A DNA stretch of 19,067 nt from Methylovirgula sp. (GTDB lineage: Bacteria; Pseudomonadota; Alphaproteobacteria; Rhizobiales; Beijerinckiaceae): positions 1 through 19,067 of the forward strand of contig JASHSW010000082.1 of the NCBI GenBank assembly GCA_030038595.1, read 5' to 3'. Shown here piece after piece: positions 8,124 to 17,387 of this stretch (the first letter of the stretch is position 1; each line of letters begins with the position of its first letter). A program made the position numbers and the translations under genes. The notes under the pieces are model-generated. The model made no database searches and had not been told where the DNA came from. It saw only the letters and a program-made list of their open reading frames with translations.

Positions 8124-9443
8124 ATGCTTCTCTCCCGCTATTTCCTGCCGATCCTGCGCGAAACGCCGAAGGAAGCCGAGATCCTTTCGCATCGGCTGAT
8201 GCTGCGCGCCGGTATGATCCGCCAGGAGGCGGCGGGCATTTACGCGTGGTTGCCGCTCGGCTTCAAAGTTCTCCAGAAAGTCACGCAGATCGTGCGCGAG
8301 GAGATGGACCGGGCCGGCGCCATCGAGCTCCTGATGCCGACGCTCCAACTCGCCGAGCTTTGGCGCGAGACAGGCCGTTACGACGCCTATGGGCCGGAGA
8401 TGTTGCGAATCAAGGATCGCCACGAGCGCGAATTGCTCTACGGGCCCACCAACGAGGATATGATCACGGAGATCTTCCGCGCTTATGTACACAGCTATCG
8501 GGAATTGCCGAAGATCCTGTATCACATCCAATGGAAGTTCCGCGACGAGCAAAGGCCGCGGTTCGGCGTCATGCGCGGCCGCGAGTTCCTGATGAAGGAC
8601 GCCTATTCCTTCGACATCGACGAGCCGGCGGCGCGCCGCTCTTACCAGCGCATGTTCGTCGCTTATCTTAGGATCTTCGACCGCATGGGGCTCAGGGCCA
8701 TTCCAATGCGCGCCGAAACCGGGCCGATCGGCGGCGATCTCAGCCACGAGTTCATCATCCTTGCCGAGACCGGCGAATCGGGCGTCTTCTGCGACGCCGA
8801 TATTCTCGATCTGCCGATCCCCGACGAGTCGATCGATTATGACGCCGATCTCGAACCAATCATCAAGGACTGGACGCGCTTATACGCGGCGACCGACGAA
8901 GTCCACGATCCGGCACGTTTCGAGCGCGAGACGCCGCCGGAAAGACGCGTCCGCAGGCGCGGCATCGAGGTCGGGCAGGTGTTCTATTTCGGCGACAAAT
9001 ATTCCAGGCCGATGCGCGCCCTCGTCACCGGGTCGGACGGCGTCGAACGGCCGGTCATCGGCGGCTCCTATGGCGTGGGTGTCTCCCGCCTCGTCGGCGC
9101 CTTGATCGAGGCCAATCATGACGAAGCGGGGATCATCTGGCCGAATTCGGTGGCGCCGTTTGCGATCGGAATCGCCAATCTGAAGGTCGGCGACGAAGCA
9201 AGCGATGCCGCCTGCGCGAAGATCTACGGCGCACTCAAAAAGGCCGGGATCGACGTGCTTTATGACGATCTGGACGAGCGGCCCGGGGCGAAATTCGCGC
9301 GCCTCGATTTGATCGGCCTTCCGTATCAGATCATCGTCGGGCCCAAGGGGCTCGCCGAGGCCAAGGTCGAAGTGAAGACGCGCCGCACCGGGGCGCGGGA
9401 GATGATGAGCGTCGGCGAAGCGATAGCCCGGTTCGCCGTCTAG
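8124..9443 (+). CDS. proS: Prolyl-tRNA synthetase (short alphaproteobacterial form)
   Basis: Class II aminoacyl-tRNA synthetase that charges tRNA-Pro. I chose the ATG at 8124, giving [19 protein letters not shown] and 439 aa; the frame is open to 8034 but the extra residues are not ProS-like. Seen: motif 1 region [17 protein letters not shown], motif 2 [20 protein letters not shown], and motif 3 [16 protein letters not shown], then an anticodon-binding domain ([21 protein letters not shown]). E. coli ProS is about 570 residues because of an editing insertion between motifs 2 and 3; it is absent here, as is usual in alphaproteobacteria. The Lol permease gene follows 29 nt downstream, probably in one operon. 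No strong ribosome site precedes the ATG. Confidence 0.97.
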   Translation: MLLSRYFLPILRETPKEAEILSHRLMLRAGMIRQEAAGIYAWLPLGFKVLQKVTQIVREEMDRAGAIELLMPTLQLAELWRETGRYDAYGPEMLRIKDRHERELLYGPTNEDMITEIFRAYVHSYRELPKILYHIQWKFRDEQRPRFGVMRGREFLMKDAYSFDIDEPAARRSYQRMFVAYLRIFDRMGLRAIPMRAETGPIGGDLSHEFIILAETGESGVFCDADILDLPIPDESIDYDADLEPIIKDWTRLYAATDEVHDPARFERETPPERRVRRRGIEVGQVFYFGDKYSRPMRALVTGSDGVERPVIGGSYGVGVSRLVGALIEANHDEAGIIWPNSVAPFAIGIANLKVGDEASDAACAKIYGALKKAGIDVLYDDLDERPGAKFARLDLIGLPYQIIVGPKGLAEAKVEVKTRRTGAREMMSVGEAIARFAV

Positions 9444-9472
9444 CCCCGCCGCGTGCGAGAAAAGGATCGATA

Positions 9473-10726
9473 ATGCCTTTCGCAGCGTTCGAATGGATGA
9501 TCGCGACGCGCTATCTTCGGGCGCGACGGTCTTCGGGCTATGTTTCGGTCATCGCCGGATTCTCCTTTCTCGGCATCACGCTGGGCGTTGCCACGCTGAT
9601 CGTCGTGATGTCGGTGATGAACGGCTTTCACAAGGATCTGCTCGATAAGATCGTCGGCATCAACGGACATATTTTTCTCCAGGCGGCGGATCGGCCGCTC
9701 ACCGATTACGACAAGGCGGCGGGGCGCGTCGCCGCCGTGCCGGGCGTCAAAATGGCAATTCCGATGGTCGAGGGATCGGCTTTTGCTTCTTCGAGCTTCG
9801 CGCAGGCCGGGGCCGGCGTTCTGGTGCGCGGCATCGAAGGCAAGGACATCAAGCGTTTGCCGGGCATTGCCGGCACGGTACGCAGCGGAACGCTGTCGGG
9901 CTTCGACAAAGCCGGCGGCGTGGCGATCGGCCAGAGGCTCGCCGACAATCTCAATCTCCGCGTCGGCGATACGATCAAGCTCATTACCGGCAACGGCGCG
10001 CAGACGCCGTTCGGGGTCGTGCCGCGCGTCAAGAGCTATCGCGTCGATGCGATCTTTCAGATCGGCATGGCCGAGTTCGACGGAATCTTCGTCTATATGC
10101 CTCTGCCGTTGGCGCAGAGCTTCTTCAACGAGGACGGCCAGGCGAGCGTCATCGAGGTTTTCCTCGATGATCCGGAAAATATCGACGCGGTGCGCGATCT
10201 AATACAGACCGCTGTCGACCGGCCGGTGATCATGACCGATTGGCGCCAGCGCAATCGGACGTTCTTCGATGCGCTCAACGTCGAACGCAACGTCATGTTC
10301 GTCATCTTGACCTTGATCGTGTTCGTCGCCGCCTTGAACATCGTTTCCGGCCTCATCATGCTGGTGAAGGACAAGAGCCACGATATCGCCATCCTGCGAA
10401 CCATGGGTGCGACACGCGGCACGATCATGCGGATCTTCCTTATCACCGGAGCGTCGATCGGCGTCGCCGGAACGCTGGCCGGGTTTCTTCTGGGCCTCGT
10501 CGTCGCCGACAACGTCGAGCCGATCCGGCAATTTCTGAACCGGCTTCTTCATGCAAATCTTTTCCCCGCTGAACTCTACTTCCTGTCGCGGCTGCCGTCG
10601 GTGGTCGATCCGCGCGACGTCGCCTCGGTGGTTGGCATGACGCTCGTTCTGTCCATCCTTGCGACGCTCTATCCATCCTGGCGGGCCGCCAGGCTCGATC
10701 CGGTCGAAGCTTTGCGCTACGAGTGA
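9473..10726 (+). CDS. lolC: Lipoprotein-releasing ABC transporter permease, LolC/LolE family
   Basis: Inner-membrane permease of the Lol system, which extracts outer-membrane-bound lipoproteins and hands them to the carrier LolA. Length 417 aa, as expected. Seen: an N-terminal cytosolic stretch [42 protein letters not shown] containing the first membrane helix, a large periplasmic domain from about residue 50 to 265, then three membrane helices within the FtsX-type domain ([59 protein letters not shown]), ending [10 protein letters not shown] ribosome site (AAGGA) lies a few bases before the ATG. lolD starts one base after the stop. Only one permease gene is present here; alphaproteobacteria often use a single hybrid LolC/E (LolF) protein, so the symbol lolC is approximate. 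Confidence 0.94.
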   Translation: MPFAAFEWMIATRYLRARRSSGYVSVIAGFSFLGITLGVATLIVVMSVMNGFHKDLLDKIVGINGHIFLQAADRPLTDYDKAAGRVAAVPGVKMAIPMVEGSAFASSSFAQAGAGVLVRGIEGKDIKRLPGIAGTVRSGTLSGFDKAGGVAIGQRLADNLNLRVGDTIKLITGNGAQTPFGVVPRVKSYRVDAIFQIGMAEFDGIFVYMPLPLAQSFFNEDGQASVIEVFLDDPENIDAVRDLIQTAVDRPVIMTDWRQRNRTFFDALNVERNVMFVILTLIVFVAALNIVSGLIMLVKDKSHDIAILRTMGATRGTIMRIFLITGASIGVAGTLAGFLLGLVVADNVEPIRQFLNRLLHANLFPAELYFLSRLPSVVDPRDVASVVGMTLVLSILATLYPSWRAARLDPVEALRYE

Positions 10727-10727
10727 C

Positions 10728-11408
10728 ATGCAGCCCGTCCTCCAGCTCGAAAACGTGGAGCGCCGCTTTCAGCAAGGCGAGAGCGCGCTTTGCGTCCTGC
10801 GCGGCGGGAATTTCGGGCTTTTCGCCGGACAATCCGTGGCGCTTGTCGCCCCTTCCGGAGCCGGCAAGTCGACGCTATTGCACATCGCCGGTCTGCTCGA
10901 GCGTCCGGACGGGGGAGAGGTCTATATTGACGGCGTAGCGACAACCCGGCTGAACGACGACGCGCGCACCGCGCTGCGCCGCCACGCGATCGGCTTCGTT
11001 TATCAGTTCCATCATCTGCTGCCGGAGTTCACCGCGCTCGAAAACATCATGCTGCCGCAGATGATCGCCGGGTTGAGCCGCCGACAGGCCCGCACCCGCA
11101 GCCTGGAACTCCTCAACTACCTCGGGCTCGGGGCGCGCGCCAAGCATCGGCCGGCCGAGCTTTCCGGCGGCGAGCAACAGAGGGTCGCGATCGCCCGGGC
11201 GGTGGCGAACGGGCCTGGGATTCTGCTTGCCGACGAGCCGACTGGCAATCTCGATCCGAAGACCGCCGAGCACGTATTCGAGACGCTCGAGGCGCTGGCA
11301 AAAGCGACAGGCCTGGCGGCGCTGGTTGCCACCCACAACGAAGCGCTGGCAGTGCGGATGACGCGGCGGGTGACGCTGAAGGACGGCTGGATGACCGAGG
11401 TAACGTGA
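10728..11408 (+). CDS. lolD: Lipoprotein-releasing ABC transporter ATP-binding protein LolD
   Basis: Cytosolic ATPase of the Lol complex that powers lipoprotein extraction. I chose the ATG at 10728, one base after the permease stop, giving [14 protein letters not shown] and 226 aa, typical for LolD; an upstream in-frame start at 10659 would lie inside the permease gene. Seen: Walker [10 protein letters not shown] around residue 45, the Q-loop region [15 protein letters not shown], signature [14 protein letters not shown], Walker [13 protein letters not shown], and the H-loop in VATHNEALA. The near-zero spacing implies translational coupling with the permease. The stop is only 4 nt from the stop of the convergent PilZ gene. 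Confidence 0.96.
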   Translation: MQPVLQLENVERRFQQGESALCVLRGGNFGLFAGQSVALVAPSGAGKSTLLHIAGLLERPDGGEVYIDGVATTRLNDDARTALRRHAIGFVYQFHHLLPEFTALENIMLPQMIAGLSRRQARTRSLELLNYLGLGARAKHRPAELSGGEQQRVAIARAVANGPGILLADEPTGNLDPKTAEHVFETLEALAKATGLAALVATHNEALAVRMTRRVTLKDGWMTEVT

Positions 11409-11412
11409 ACGG

Positions 11413-11829
11413 CTAGTTCACGAGGTTCGGATCCTGGCCGAGGTCTTCAAGCCGTTTGGAGAGGACGCGAACCCGCGCCTTCAATTCGGCGTTCTGGACT
11501 TCGAGTTCGCGCAGCCGCGTTTCGGTTCCGGCCGACGGAGGCTCGCCGGACGTGAGAGCCGGGGCGCCCTGAACGTCGATAAAATCGACGCCGATTGCAT
11601 CCTTGTCGCGCCACACCAGCCGGGCATGGTGGCTGCGGCCCCTTTGCGGGATGTAGATCTCGAATTCGGTCGGGACCGTCAACGTGTCGCTCAGCGCGAT
11701 CCGCGCGCCGGTCGGCGAGATATTTTTGATGATACAGTCGATCGTCGACATGCGATTATTGAAGATGATCTGGGCGCGCAGAAAAGCCCGGATCCGCTCG
11801 TTCGATCGCAGATTTTGTGCTTCTTCCAT
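11413..11829 (-). CDS. PilZ-domain protein with C-terminal coiled coil (probable c-di-GMP receptor)
   Basis: Small soluble protein of 138 aa if started at the ATG at 11829 (MEEAQNLRSNERIR); an in-frame ATG at 11853 would add 8 residues, and a short GGA just before 11829 favours the inner one only weakly. Seen: the RxxxR motif (RAFLR, residues 14-18) and NxSxxG (NISPTG, 36-41), which are the two c-di-GMP contact motifs of PilZ domains, so ligand binding looks intact. The beta-barrel continues to about residue 90 (IGVDFIDV). The tail from about 104 to 135 (TRLRELEVQNAELKARVRVL) is charged and heptad-like, suggesting a dimerising coiled coil. Function is unknown: an adaptor for motility, polysaccharide or other c-di-GMP outputs is an inference. 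No pathway partner is adjacent. Confidence 0.85.
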   Translation of the reverse strand: MEEAQNLRSNERIRAFLRAQIIFNNRMSTIDCIIKNISPTGARIALSDTLTVPTEFEIYIPQRGRSHHARLVWRDKDAIGVDFIDVQGAPALTSGEPPSAGTETRLRELEVQNAELKARVRVLSKRLEDLGQDPNLVN

Positions 11830-12005
11830 ATTTCCGCATGCCCGAATCGGCATTTGCCGGCGGCGATGCGCGACCGGCGCTAATTTATCAGAACGATAGC
11901 TTTGCCGAGTTAAGACTTATTCAACTCGATGGGAGAGCGGCGGGCCGGTCCTGATGCAAAGCAAAAACTCTTATGTTAGGTTCAGTTAGGCTCGGGGGTC
12001 GGACC

Positions 12006-12143
12006 TTGAAACGGCATCTTTTCCTGCTGGCCATGCTCCTCACGGCGCTCGCGCTCGCCGGGTGCGACAATTGTGGCAGATTCGAAAAATTCAATGTTCC
12101 AAGTGTTCCGCAGTCCTGCCATGCCGGCCCGCAGCCAGGATAG
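12006..12143 (+). CDS. Tiny putative lipoprotein (45 aa)
   Basis: Short reading frame beginning at TTG 12006: KRHLFLLAMLLTALALAGC then DNCGRFEKFNVPSVPQSCHA, ending at TAG 12141-12143. It has all parts of a lipoprotein signal: positive N-terminus (KR), a hydrophobic core, and the lipobox LAGC, with mature Cys at residue 20 followed by Asp. The mature peptide would be only about 26 residues, with two further cysteines (CDNC...SC). A G-rich stretch just before the TTG could serve as ribosome site. An in-frame ATG at 11973 gives a 56-aa version with a less typical start. Mature Cys-Asp would, by the E. coli rule, favour inner-membrane retention, but that rule may not hold here. I do not know its function. 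It is divergent from the PilZ gene. Confidence 0.6.
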   Translation: MKRHLFLLAMLLTALALAGCDNCGRFEKFNVPSVPQSCHAGPQPG

Positions 12144-12211
12144 TTAAATAATATCAATACGATATAATAATATTTTTGTCCCTTCCTTGAGGGATGGGAC
12201 AGGCGCGCCGC
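12144..12211. other. AT-rich spacer with small imperfect hairpin between lipoprotein and mntH ends
   Basis: Bases 12140-12177 are strikingly AT-rich (repeated ata/taa steps) in an otherwise GC-rich region. They are followed at 12178-12200 by an imperfect inverted repeat: arms GTCCC and GGGAC, plus inner TCC and GGA around a five-base loop. The genes on both sides converge here, so a terminator is expected. There is no T-run after the hairpin on either strand, so it is not a classical intrinsic terminator. Confidence 0.35.
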
Positions 12212-13516
<1,305 letters not shown>

Positions 13517-13543
13517 CCTGCATTCTCCGGATATAACTTTAAT

Positions 13544-13561
13544 TTGTAGCCTAGGCCACAA
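13544..13561. promoter_or_regulatory. 18-bp near-perfect palindrome, candidate MntR operator at mntH
   Basis: The sequence TTGTAGCCTAGGCCACAA is an inverted repeat with one mismatched pair around a perfect GCCTAGGC core. It lies 28-45 nt before the mntH start and just downstream of the proposed mntH -10 box, so a bound repressor would block transcription initiation. MntR belongs to the DtxR family, whose operators are palindromes of about this size. That MntR binds this exact site is inference. Confidence 0.55.
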
Positions 13562-13563
13562 TT

Positions 13564-13592
13564 AGAATACTTGGCTTTAAATGGCTCCGCAA
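13564..13592 (-). promoter_or_regulatory. Candidate sigma-70-type promoter of mntH
   Basis: Read on the minus strand: a -35-like TTGCGG (13592-13587), a spacer of exactly 17 nt, then a -10-like TATTCT (13569-13564). A start about 7 nt further on would fall in the 18-bp palindrome at 13544-13561. The match to consensus is moderate; the exact 17-nt spacing and the position support it. Confidence 0.4.
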
Positions 13593-13604
13593 TTGAAATA
13601 TTCA

Positions 13605-13626
13605 ATGTGAAAGAGCATTTTCACAT
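13605..13626. promoter_or_regulatory. 22-bp perfect-arm inverted repeat upstream of mntR
   Basis: Arms ATGTGAAA and TTTCACAT are perfectly complementary over 8 bases, with a 6-base spacer. The element ends 20 nt before the mntR ATG. A second repeat, ATTGAA and TTCAAT with a 3-base spacer, abuts it at 13592-13606 and overlaps the proposed mntH -35. Position suggests an operator for mntR autoregulation or for another regulator; the sequence differs from the palindrome next to mntH. Confidence 0.5.
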
Positions 13627-13646
13627 GTGCAGCTAAGGACCTGCCG

Positions 13647-14117
13647 ATGCGTGCCAAGAAGGTTGCTTTGCCGCAGCTTGAACTCCCGACCGAGGCCATG
13701 CAGGCCGAGCGGTTCGGCAAGGCGCGTAGCGCGCAGGCGACGGCGGTGCTCGAAGACTACGTCGAGCTGATCGACGATCTCCTGACAAAGCAGGGCGAGG
13801 CGCGTCCGATTGATATCGCGCGCCGGCTTGGCGTTTCGCACGCCACCGCGATCAAGAGCATCGCCCGTCTGAAGCGCGAGGGGCTGGCGACGTCCAAGCT
13901 CTATCGCGGCGTGTTTTTGACGCCGCAAGGCGCCGATCTCGCCGCCCGTGTCCGTGCCCGCCACCGGCTGGTCGTCGATCTACTCATCGCCATCGGCGTG
14001 CCCGAGCATTGCGCGGAGCTTGATGCCGAAGGAATCGAGCACCATGTTTCCGATGCTGCGCTCTCCGCCTTCGCGCGTTTTCTTGGGCGTTCCTGGCCAA
14101 GCCGCAAGTCGGACTGA
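13647..14117 (+). CDS. mntR: Manganese-responsive transcriptional regulator MntR (DtxR family)
   Basis: DNA-binding repressor that senses Mn(II) and controls manganese uptake. The 156-aa length fits the family. Start at ATG 13647 is supported by AAGGA at 13635-13639 with a 7-nt spacer. Seen: an N-terminal extension, then VLEDYVELIDDLL, a winged helix-turn-helix (PIDIARRLGVSHATAIKSIARLKREGL, about residues 55-80), the wing (YRGVFLTPQG), and a helical dimerisation/metal domain containing the acidic and His residues typical of metal binding (RHRLVVDLLIAIGVPEHCAELDAEGIEHHVSD). It lacks the extra C-terminal SH3-like domain of DtxR, as MntR proteins do. Divergent mntH is the obvious target. Confidence 0.93.
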   Translation: MRAKKVALPQLELPTEAMQAERFGKARSAQATAVLEDYVELIDDLLTKQGEARPIDIARRLGVSHATAIKSIARLKREGLATSKLYRGVFLTPQGADLAARVRARHRLVVDLLIAIGVPEHCAELDAEGIEHHVSDAALSAFARFLGRSWPSRKSD

Positions 14118-14452
14118 TCGGCGGCGAACGCGGCGCGCTGCGAACGCAGCTTCCAGCGCCGCAGCTTTACTTAAGGCTTAATAAGAACCGTCGGTTTGTG
14201 GCATTCGCGCCACAGATTGGAATCATCTTCTACGGGATTTCTCTAGGCGAGAAGAAAGCCGCTTTTCAGCCATAAACCACCGGCTAAGCTCGATGCGCTT
14301 GAATGGAGTTGAGACAGTCGCGCGGCATGGTGCCGAGCGAAACGCTAAGCAGAGTTCCGAAGTAGCAGGAGTCGTTCGCCCGCGTCCCCGCGTGGCATTG
14401 GGTATCCCTCGAGAGGGCCCGTCGCTTACTTTCGAACAGCGGGGTTGATCAA
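14118..14452. other. 335-base non-coding leader between mntR and ilvD
   Basis: No convincing gene. It contains a perfect short inverted repeat GCTGCG-aa-CGCAGC (14137-14150) just after mntR, which could be part of a terminator although no T-run follows. An 18-bp inverted repeat TGTGGC/GCCACA lies at 14197-14214 (listed separately), and a small CCCTC-ga-GAGGG repeat at 14407-14418. The ilvD promoter should lie here. A 51-codon frame at 14293-14448 has no ribosome site and is not rich in Leu, Ile or Val, so it does not look like an attenuator peptide. Confidence 0.5.
14197..14214. promoter_or_regulatory. 18-bp inverted repeat upstream of ilvD
   Basis: Perfect 6-base arms TGTGGC and GCCACA around a 6-base spacer, about 240 nt before the ilvD start. 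It could be an operator for a dimeric regulator or a small RNA hairpin. There is no independent evidence for a specific protein. Confidence 0.3.
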
Positions 14453-16183
14453 GTGGACGTGCGCGTATTCGACAAGCAGAAACTTCCCAGCCGTCATGTC
14501 ACGGAAGGCGCGGAACGTGCGCCGCATCGCTCCTATCTCTATGCGATGGGGCTGACGCGCGAGGAAATCCATCAGCCCCTGGTCGGCGTCGTTTCTTGTT
14601 GGAACGAGGCGGCGCCGTGCAACATCTCGTTGTTGCGACAGGCACAAGCGGTGAAGAAGGGCGTTGCCACCGCGGGCGGTACGCCGCGCGAATTCTGCAC
14701 GATTGCGGTCACCGACGGCATAGCGATGGGCCATCAAGGGATGAAATCTTCGCTCGTCTCGCGCGAAGTGATCGCCGATTCCGTCGAACTCACCATGCGC
14801 GGCCACTGCTACGACGCGCTCGTTGGCATCGCCGGCTGCGATAAATCGCTGCCCGGCATGATGATGGCGATGCTGCGCCTCAACGTGCCGTCGATCTTCA
14901 TCTATGGCGGATCGATTTTGCCGGGCAGCTTCCGCGGCCGTCCGGTTACGGTGCAGGATCTTTTCGAAGCGGTCGGCCGGTATTCGGTCGGTACGATATC
15001 GGCGGAAGATCTCGACGAGCTCGAGACGGTTGCGTGTCCGTCGGCCGGCTCGTGCGGCGCACAGTTCACCGCCAACACCATGGCGACGGTCTCCGAGGCG
15101 ATCGGGCTCGCCTTGCCGTATTCGGCCGGCGCCCCGGCGCCCTACGAGATCCGCGACCGGTTCTGCGAAACGGCCGGCGAAATGGTCATGGAACTGCTGG
15201 CGCGTAAAATCCGCCCGCGCGATATCGTGACGCGCAAGGCCCTGGAAAACGCCGCCGTCGTCGTCGCCGCCACCGGCGGATCGACGAATGGTGCGCTGCA
15301 CATCCCGGCGATCGCGCATGAATGCGGTATCGATTTCGACCTTTTCGCCGTCGCCAAGGTCTTCGAGCGCACGCCCTACATCGCCGATCTGAAGCCGAGC
15401 GGCCGCTACGTCGCCAAGGACATGTTCGAGGCCGGCGGTATCCCGCTGCTGATGAAGACCCTGCTCGAACACGGCTTCCTGCACGGCGACTGCCTCACCG
15501 TGACCGGCCGTACGATGGCCGAGAATCTGGCGAGCGTGAAATGGAATCCTGCCCAGGATGTCGTCCGGCCGGCCAATAAGCCGATCAATTCGAGCGGCGG
15601 GATCGTCGGTCTCAAAGGCAATCTCGCTCCCGACGGCGCCCTCGTGAAGGTCGCCGGCATCGATCAGGACAAACTCACTTTCGAGGGGCCGGCGCTGTGC
15701 TTCGACAGCGAGGAGGCCTGTTTCGAGGCGGTGTCGAGCCGCCGCTATCCGTCGGGATGCGTGATCGTCATCCGCTATGAGGGGCCGCGCGGCGGTCCGG
15801 GCATGCGAGAGATGCTGTCGACGACGGCGGCGATTTATGGCCAAGGCATGGGCAACAAGGTGGCGTTGATCACCGACGGACGTTTTTCCGGCGCGACGCG
15901 CGGCTTTTGCATCGGGCATGTCGGACCGGAAGCGGCGGTCGGCGGCCCGATCGCGCTGGTCCGCGATGGCGACATCATCGCCATCGACGCCCTGAAACGG
16001 ACGATCGAGCTTCGCGTCTCCGACGCGGACCTCGCGGAACGCAGAAAAAATTGGAAGCCGCGGCCGACCGAGTTCGGCTCCGGGGCGCTCTATAAATACG
16101 CGCAGATCGTGGGTCCGGCGCGTTACGGCGCGGTCACCCATCCCGGCGCGGCGGGCGAGACGCAGTGCTATGCAGACATCTAG
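14453..16183 (+). CDS. ilvD: Dihydroxy-acid dehydratase, [2Fe-2S] type
   Basis: Cytosolic dehydratase that converts 2,3-dihydroxy-isovalerate and -methylvalerate to the 2-keto acids in valine, isoleucine and leucine synthesis. It starts at GTG 14453 with GGGG 8 nt upstream; 576 aa, close to the usual length for this subgroup. Seen: likely cluster ligands Cys56 (in NEAAPCN), Cys129 (in AGCDKSLPG) and Cys201 (in [16 protein letters not shown]), plus Asp88 in VTDG and Lys131 next to Cys129, which is carbamylated to hold Mg in this family. Three such cysteines mark the [2Fe-2S] class, as in Mycobacterium, and not the oxygen-labile [4Fe-4S] enzyme of E. coli. Related sugar-acid dehydratases (Edd, other IlvD-like) are the main alternative. 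Its last 14 bases overlap the exoR-like gene. Confidence 0.9.
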   Translation: MDVRVFDKQKLPSRHVTEGAERAPHRSYLYAMGLTREEIHQPLVGVVSCWNEAAPCNISLLRQAQAVKKGVATAGGTPREFCTIAVTDGIAMGHQGMKSSLVSREVIADSVELTMRGHCYDALVGIAGCDKSLPGMMMAMLRLNVPSIFIYGGSILPGSFRGRPVTVQDLFEAVGRYSVGTISAEDLDELETVACPSAGSCGAQFTANTMATVSEAIGLALPYSAGAPAPYEIRDRFCETAGEMVMELLARKIRPRDIVTRKALENAAVVVAATGGSTNGALHIPAIAHECGIDFDLFAVAKVFERTPYIADLKPSGRYVAKDMFEAGGIPLLMKTLLEHGFLHGDCLTVTGRTMAENLASVKWNPAQDVVRPANKPINSSGGIVGLKGNLAPDGALVKVAGIDQDKLTFEGPALCFDSEEACFEAVSSRRYPSGCVIVIRYEGPRGGPGMREMLSTTAAIYGQGMGNKVALITDGRFSGATRGFCIGHVGPEAAVGGPIALVRDGDIIAIDALKRTIELRVSDADLAERRKNWKPRPTEFGSGALYKYAQIVGPARYGAVTHPGAAGETQCYADI

Positions 16184-17024
16184 GCGCGGCGCTCTTTTTG
16201 CGATGATTGGCGCCGCGGCGTTCCTCGGCGCGGCGGGCATTCTTGCGCCCGCCGGCTTGGCGTTTGACGGCACGACGCAGACGGCGGCGGCAACTGACAA
16301 GACCACGCCGTTGCAGATCTTCAAAAATCCGCAGGCGGCACTGCGGGCCGGCCTCGAGGATTTCAAGACCGGCGATTCGCGCTCCGGACTCGAAGCGCTG
16401 AAATATGCCGCCGCAGGCGGCGAATCGCTGGCCCGTTGGAAGCTCGCCAAAATGTATGCCGACGGCGATGGCGTGCCGCATGACGACATGCAGGCCTACG
16501 AATATTTCTCGCAGATCGTCGAAGACTACGACGAGGACAATCCCGACCCGCGCGAACTGCCGGTGGTCTCGAGCGCCTTCGTCGCGGTGGGCGCCTACAG
16601 TCTCAACGGCATCGCCGCGAAGGTGCCGCCGGACCCGCAGCGGGCGCTTGCCATGTTCCAATACGCGGCGACCAATTTCGGCGATCCAAATGCCCAATAC
16701 GACCTGGCCCGCATGTATCTCGACGGCGACGGGGTCGAGAAAGATGCCGCGCAGGCGGCGCGCTGGCTGCACCTTGCCGCCGACAAGAACCACGCCGAGG
16801 CGCAGGCTCTGCTCGGCCAACTGCTGTTCGCCGGCCGCGACGGCGTGCCCTGCCAACGCGGCCTCGGCCTGATGTGGCTGACGTTGGCGCGCGACGCGGC
16901 CGTAGCCCAAAAGAAAGACCAGTGGATCATCGATCTTTATGGCAAGGCCGCCGCCGCAGCCAACGACAACGATAAGCAGATGGCGGCGCTCTATGTCGCC
17001 GACTTCAAAAGGCGGCACGAGTAG
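16170..17024 (+). CDS. exoR: ExoR-like periplasmic Sel1-repeat protein
   Basis: Exported Sel1/TPR-like repeat protein of 284 aa. Seen: [10 protein letters not shown] followed by a hydrophobic stretch and a likely cleavage GLA-FDG after residue 31 (Sec, though SRR makes Tat possible), then Sel1-type repeats over about residues 70-115, 135-170, 171-206 and 207-240, with the recurring LAxMYxDGDGV pattern ([18 protein letters not shown]). Overall layout and length resemble ExoR of rhizobia, a periplasmic protein that binds and restrains the ExoS sensor of the ExoS/ChvI system and thereby limits exopolysaccharide and promotes motility. No exoS or chvI is visible here, so the regulatory role is inferred. 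Its ATG lies within the end of ilvD (overlap ATGCAGACATCTAG), suggesting translational coupling with an amino acid gene, which is unexpected. Confidence 0.75.
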   Translation: MQTSRRGALFAMIGAAAFLGAAGILAPAGLAFDGTTQTAAATDKTTPLQIFKNPQAALRAGLEDFKTGDSRSGLEALKYAAAGGESLARWKLAKMYADGDGVPHDDMQAYEYFSQIVEDYDEDNPDPRELPVVSSAFVAVGAYSLNGIAAKVPPDPQRALAMFQYAATNFGDPNAQYDLARMYLDGDGVEKDAAQAARWLHLAADKNHAEAQALLGQLLFAGRDGVPCQRGLGLMWLTLARDAAVAQKKDQWIIDLYGKAAAAANDNDKQMAALYVADFKRRHE

Positions 17025-17078
17025 GTTTCCAAGGCCGCATGCGCGCTCTATGGCCCATCATGACGACGGCCATGACCC

Positions 17079-17384
17079 ATGACCAGCTTCGAAAAAATCG
17101 TTCGCGTGCGGGTTAGCGGTCGCGTGCAGGGCGTGGGCTTTCGCGCCTTCGTGCAGCGCCACGCCGAGGCGCGCGGCATCGCAGGCTGGGTGCGCAACCG
17201 CGACAACGGCGAGGTCGAGGCAGTTTTCGGCGGCTCCGAGTCCGCCGTCGCCGCGCTTTGCGAGGTCTGCCGTCGCGGCCCCTCGCAGGCGCATGTCGAA
17301 CGGCTCGATATTTTCGAGGCCGATCGCGCGGCGCTCGGAGAGATGGGCGAAACGGGCGAATTCGCGCAGCGCGGGACGGCGTGA
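17079..17384 (+). CDS. acyP: Acylphosphatase
   Basis: Small cytosolic hydrolase of acyl phosphates, 101 aa, near the family norm of about 90-100. Seen: the first signature GRVQGVGFRAF with catalytic Arg22, and the second signature GWVRNRDNGEVEAVF with catalytic Asn40, both in the expected positions, so it should be active. Physiological substrate is unclear for most bacteria. It begins 54 nt after the exoR-like gene and may be cotranscribed. The stop is 3 nt from the stop of convergent lipB. Confidence 0.95.
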   Translation: MTSFEKIVRVRVSGRVQGVGFRAFVQRHAEARGIAGWVRNRDNGEVEAVFGGSESAVAALCEVCRRGPSQAHVERLDIFEADRAALGEMGETGEFAQRGTA

Positions 17385-17387
17385 ACG

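Noticed and set aside
7899..8747. Upstream extension of the protease frame to an ATG at 8747
   Set aside because: The extension lies antisense to proS and has no membrane or domain features. The family-like sequence begins near 7922.
12178..12200. Imperfect hairpin considered as an intrinsic terminator
   Set aside because: No T-run follows it in either direction; on the plus strand the T-run precedes it.
14293..14448. 51-codon plus-strand frame ending just before ilvD, considered as an attenuator leader peptide
   Set aside because: No ribosome site, not enriched in Leu/Ile/Val codons, and no paired terminator/antiterminator hairpins visible.
14426..16489. Minus-strand frame of 687 codons across ilvD and the start of exoR
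   Set aside because: It is antisense to a well-supported ilvD with all catalytic residues. Its composition (Arg/Asp/His-rich, no recognisable motif) is typical of shadow frames in high-GC DNA.
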